The position numbers were made by a program, and so were the translations under genes. A model generated the notes under the pieces. The model saw only the letters and a program-made list of their open reading frames with translations, searched no databases and was not told the origin of the DNA. A stretch of 31,378 nucleotides of DNA from a virus, in the IMG/VR virus record IMGVR_UViG_3300027754_000298, positions 1 to 31,378 of that record. One strand, written 5' to 3'. This document shows, one piece after another, positions 29,488-31,378 of the stretch (the stretch's first letter is position 1; every line of letters starts with the position of its first letter).

Positions 29488-31065
29488 ATGCCCACACCTA
29501 TCGATCAACTCCGCGCAGGAATCGTCCCTTTCGATGAATGGGAGGCTGAGCACATGGAAGCCGCGCCTGCGGTGCAGCCGGTGGTGGTGGATGGGGATTT
29601 CCGCGAGCGGATCAAGATGCCAGGGGATGGTCAGGATCCGCGAGATTTTCTCATTGCGATGGGAAAGCTGGCTGCGCGCAATGGGTTTTACTTTCGCGCT
29701 GGTCAAGCGTGGTTTTATGATGTGAGACAGAAGATGCTCCAGCCGGTGAACTCCACGGGGTTTTGTGGGAGGATTTTGGATTTCTGTATCTTGGAGCAAT
29801 GGGTTGAGAACAAAGGTCGCTACGTTTCCGTGATGACTAGCGGAGAGCTTGCAGGTCGGATTATTGCGTCGCCACAGTTTTTGATGGAATTGCCTGAGAT
29901 TGCGCGGGTGTCTCAGGTGCCTCTGCCGGTGCTGCGAAAAGGGAAGCTGCGCCTGCTTTCCGATGGGTATGATGCGGAGACAAAGACGCTCGTCATCGAG
30001 AAGATGAAGCTGCCCGAGATGTCTGCGGAGGATGCGGTGGCTGGCCTGCGCGCTCGGTGGCTCGGTGAGTTTCCGCTGAAGGACAAGGAGAAGGATTTTG
30101 CGGTGCTGGTTACGGGGATGCTCACGCCTTTTTGTGAGCTGCTGGTGCCCGCGTTCGCTACGCGGCCCGCGTTCGTTTTCACATGCAATCGCGAGGGTGG
30201 TGGGAAGACGTTGGCTGCGCGTTTGTGTCTTTGTCCGGTGCATGGGAAGGTGGAAATCACGCCGCCTCCAGAGCGGAAGAATGATGCGGAGTTGAAGAAG
30301 CTACTGGGGTCGGTGGCTGCTGCGGGGAAATCTTACATTTTGTTTGATAACTGGAAGGGGGATGTGGAGTCGGGTGCGCTGGAGGGGTTCATCACCTCGA
30401 ATGTTTGGAGCGATCGCACGCTGGGGAAGTCCGAGCTTTTCACTGCGGAGAAGTCGTGTCTGGTGTATGTCACCGGGAACTCTGCGAAGGTGTCGCCGGA
30501 TATGCGTCGTCGGTCGCTGTTCGTGCATCTTTTCGTGGAGGAGGTTAGGACCGAGAGCAGACACATCACTCGGAGGATTGATGAGGAGGACATTTTGACC
30601 GACCGCGCGGAGCTGCTGGGGTATCTTTGGAGCATGGTGAAGCATTGGCACGCGAAGGGGATGCCCAAGGCGAGCGTGGACCACGGTAGTTTTGGTAAGT
30701 GGGGTCATGTGGTGGGAGCCATCGTGGAGGCCGCCACGGGGTCGTGCCCGCTCGTGCAAGCTGCAGATGATGGGGATGACGTGCTCAGCGCGTTTGAGCG
30801 ACTGCTGTCGCGATTGATGGAGGACGTGAAGGAACAGAGCGTGGAATTTAAACCGTCCGAGCTGCTTGAGGAAGCGCGCATCCTTGGTGGATTCGAGAAG
30901 ATAGAAGAGGACAAACCAGAGGACGACAGCGCGAAGATGAGAGAGAGGTCGTGGTTCTCCGCTATTTGCAAACGATTCGTGGGGAGTAGGTTTGCGCAGT
31001 TTCGTTTCGACATGAGCAGTGGGTCGCGTGCGTCACGCCGCTACATCATCACGCGGGTCGCGTGA
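29488..31065 (+). CDS. P-loop replicative helicase/ATPase (SF3/AAA+-like)
   Basis: This 525-residue protein has a Walker A NREGGGKT (234-241), Walker B YILFDNW with D287, a sensor-1 VTGN (328-331) and an arginine-rich segment MRRRS (339-343) that could supply an arginine finger. That order fits SF3/D5-type or virE-like phage helicases. The N-terminal 200 residues may be a DNA-binding or primase-associated part. ATG 29488 with leader CCACAAAAA is chosen; TTG 29446 overlaps the motif and hairpin and is unlikely. It is the last gene before the iteron region. Confidence 0.8.
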   Translation: MPTPIDQLRAGIVPFDEWEAEHMEAAPAVQPVVVDGDFRERIKMPGDGQDPRDFLIAMGKLAARNGFYFRAGQAWFYDVRQKMLQPVNSTGFCGRILDFCILEQWVENKGRYVSVMTSGELAGRIIASPQFLMELPEIARVSQVPLPVLRKGKLRLLSDGYDAETKTLVIEKMKLPEMSAEDAVAGLRARWLGEFPLKDKEKDFAVLVTGMLTPFCELLVPAFATRPAFVFTCNREGGGKTLAARLCLCPVHGKVEITPPPERKNDAELKKLLGSVAAAGKSYILFDNWKGDVESGALEGFITSNVWSDRTLGKSELFTAEKSCLVYVTGNSAKVSPDMRRRSLFVHLFVEEVRTESRHITRRIDEEDILTDRAELLGYLWSMVKHWHAKGMPKASVDHGSFGKWGHVVGAIVEAATGSCPLVQAADDGDDVLSAFERLLSRLMEDVKEQSVEFKPSELLEEARILGGFEKIEEDKPEDDSAKMRERSWFSAICKRFVGSRFAQFRFDMSSGSRASRRYIITRVA

Positions 31066-31104
31066 TTTTCCCGCGCCCTTTGTGGCGCATTCCGGCCATC
31101 GTTT

Positions 31105-31125
31105 GGGGGTTTACGGGTTTACGGT
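31105..31125 (+). repeat. Left arm of 21-bp inverted repeat (two iterons)
   Basis: The arm contains GGGTTTACGG twice in tandem. It is the perfect reverse complement of 31203-31223, with 77 bp between the arms. Confidence 0.85.
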
Positions 31126-31157
31126 GGACGTGCTTTTTCTATATCGCTGCGGGTTCT

Positions 31158-31179
31158 CACGCAGATCTGCGCCTGCGTG
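31158..31179. repeat. Palindrome inside the inverted repeat
   Basis: CGCAGATCTGCG (31160-31171) is a perfect 12-bp palindrome. Alternatively CACGCAG (31158-31164) pairs with CTGCGTG (31173-31179). The two structures are mutually exclusive. Possible initiator site or nicking hairpin. Confidence 0.6.
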
Positions 31180-31202
31180 TGTTATGTGTAGTATAGCAAG
31201 CG

Positions 31203-31223
31203 ACCGTAAACCCGTAAACCCCC
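31203..31223 (+). repeat. Right arm of 21-bp inverted repeat (two iterons)
   Basis: The arm carries CCGTAAACCC in tandem. It is followed by further C residues and, from 31268, by more iterons. Confidence 0.85.
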
Positions 31224-31267
31224 CCCAAGCTACTACGAAGAAAGACAAGCACTTACGAAAAGCGGGA

Positions 31268-31318
31268 GGGTTTACGCCCCACGTTCTGACCGTAAACCCC
31301 CCGTAAACCCCCGTAAGC
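31268..31318. repeat. Iteron cluster
   Basis: GGGTTTACG (31268-31276) is in one orientation and CCGTAAACCC (31290-31299, 31301-31310), then partial CCGTAA (31311-31316), in the other. Direct and inverted copies with about 11-bp spacing are typical of initiator-binding sites. Confidence 0.7.
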
Positions 31319-31366
31319 TCAGCCACCCCACATCAAAGGAATCTTTTTCCCTGATCCATTCTCTCG

Positions 31367-31378
31367 ATTGTTTTGTCT
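31367..31378. repeat. Right copy of 12-bp terminal direct repeat
   Basis: Identical to positions 1-12. Only 58 bp separate the iteron cluster from the end of the window. Confidence 0.8.

Larger units (their letters stand above)
31066..31378. other. Noncoding right end, candidate replication origin
   Basis: There is no convincing gene. The region contains a perfect 21-bp inverted repeat, at least seven TTTACGG/CCGTAAA-type iterons, a 12-bp palindrome and AT-rich patches (TTTTTCTATAT). It lies between the helicase gene and the terminal repeat. An origin recognised by the nearby replication proteins is the most natural reading. Confidence 0.55.

Noticed and set aside
31019-31306. 95-codon frame at the right end
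   Set aside because: It begins inside the helicase gene and runs through the iterons; low-complexity product, no start signal.
31111-31326. 71-codon - strand frame through the iterons
   Set aside because: Its product is generated by the repeated units (GGFT-type repeats), so it is not protein-like.
1-31378. tRNA genes, CRISPR arrays, insertion sequences, integrase
   Set aside because: I looked for cloverleaf-like arms, regular repeat-spacer arrays, transposase motifs and integrase catalytic patterns and found none convincing.

Overview
The window looks like the essentially complete genome of a small tailed phage of siphovirus type. Every gene I can support lies on the + strand. The order is the usual one: terminases, portal, ClpP-like protease/scaffold, major capsid protein, connector and tail genes, tape measure, tail fibres, lysis, early genes, primase and helicase. 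The first 12 bases recur exactly as the last 12, so the sequence is probably terminally redundant or circularly closed. No integrase, tRNA, rRNA or CRISPR array is visible, so there is no positive sign of lysogeny. The host is a bacterium; an apparent lipobox suggests an envelope with lipoproteins. GC is high. Late genes mostly lack Shine-Dalgarno (SD) sequences, which would fit a host lineage that often starts translation without them, but the sequence alone does not name the host.

Layout. 1-106: noncoding left end. 107-7466: packaging and head genes (small terminase-like protein, PLD-fold protein, a small coiled-coil protein, large terminase, a short connector-position protein, portal, protease-scaffold fusion, major capsid). 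7489-7590: three consecutive hairpins, the last a strong intrinsic-terminator shape ending 4 nt before the next start codon. 7595-11248: an accessory cassette between capsid and connector genes, holding a 739-residue glycosyltransferase-TPR-glycosyltransferase-methyltransferase, a second glycosyltransferase, two Cys-rich proteins and a small protein. A hairpin at 11324-11366 closes it. 11383-20782: connector and tail genes, interrupted by a minimal ATP-dependent DNA ligase and a small ribbon-helix-helix-like protein, then tape measure, tail proteins and a repeat-containing fibre that looks recombinant. 20785-22633: a coiled-coil protein, two membrane proteins and an endolysin candidate. 22640-24578: wHTH, metallophosphoesterase, HExxH protein and one unknown.

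24579-25071 is noncoding. It carries inverted repeats and a 16-bp RNA stem (two G-U pairs) that abuts the SD of the first early gene. From 25072 to 27913 twelve small genes are joined by eleven consecutive ATGA overlaps. They encode small membrane, DNA-binding, ASCH and zinc-ribbon proteins, several started by strong SDs. A 201-residue protein, a TOPRIM primase without the usual zinc ligands and a P-loop helicase follow. 31066-31378 is noncoding, with GTAAACCC-type iterons and a perfect 21-bp inverted repeat, and is the best candidate replication origin.

Two genome-wide patterns stand out. The heptamer TTTGAC(A/T) lies just after upstream stop codons and most often exactly 13 nt before the next start codon in the late genes and the helicase gene. 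The + strand is C-rich through the late genes but G-rich through most of the early genes, with the switches falling near the two large noncoding regions.
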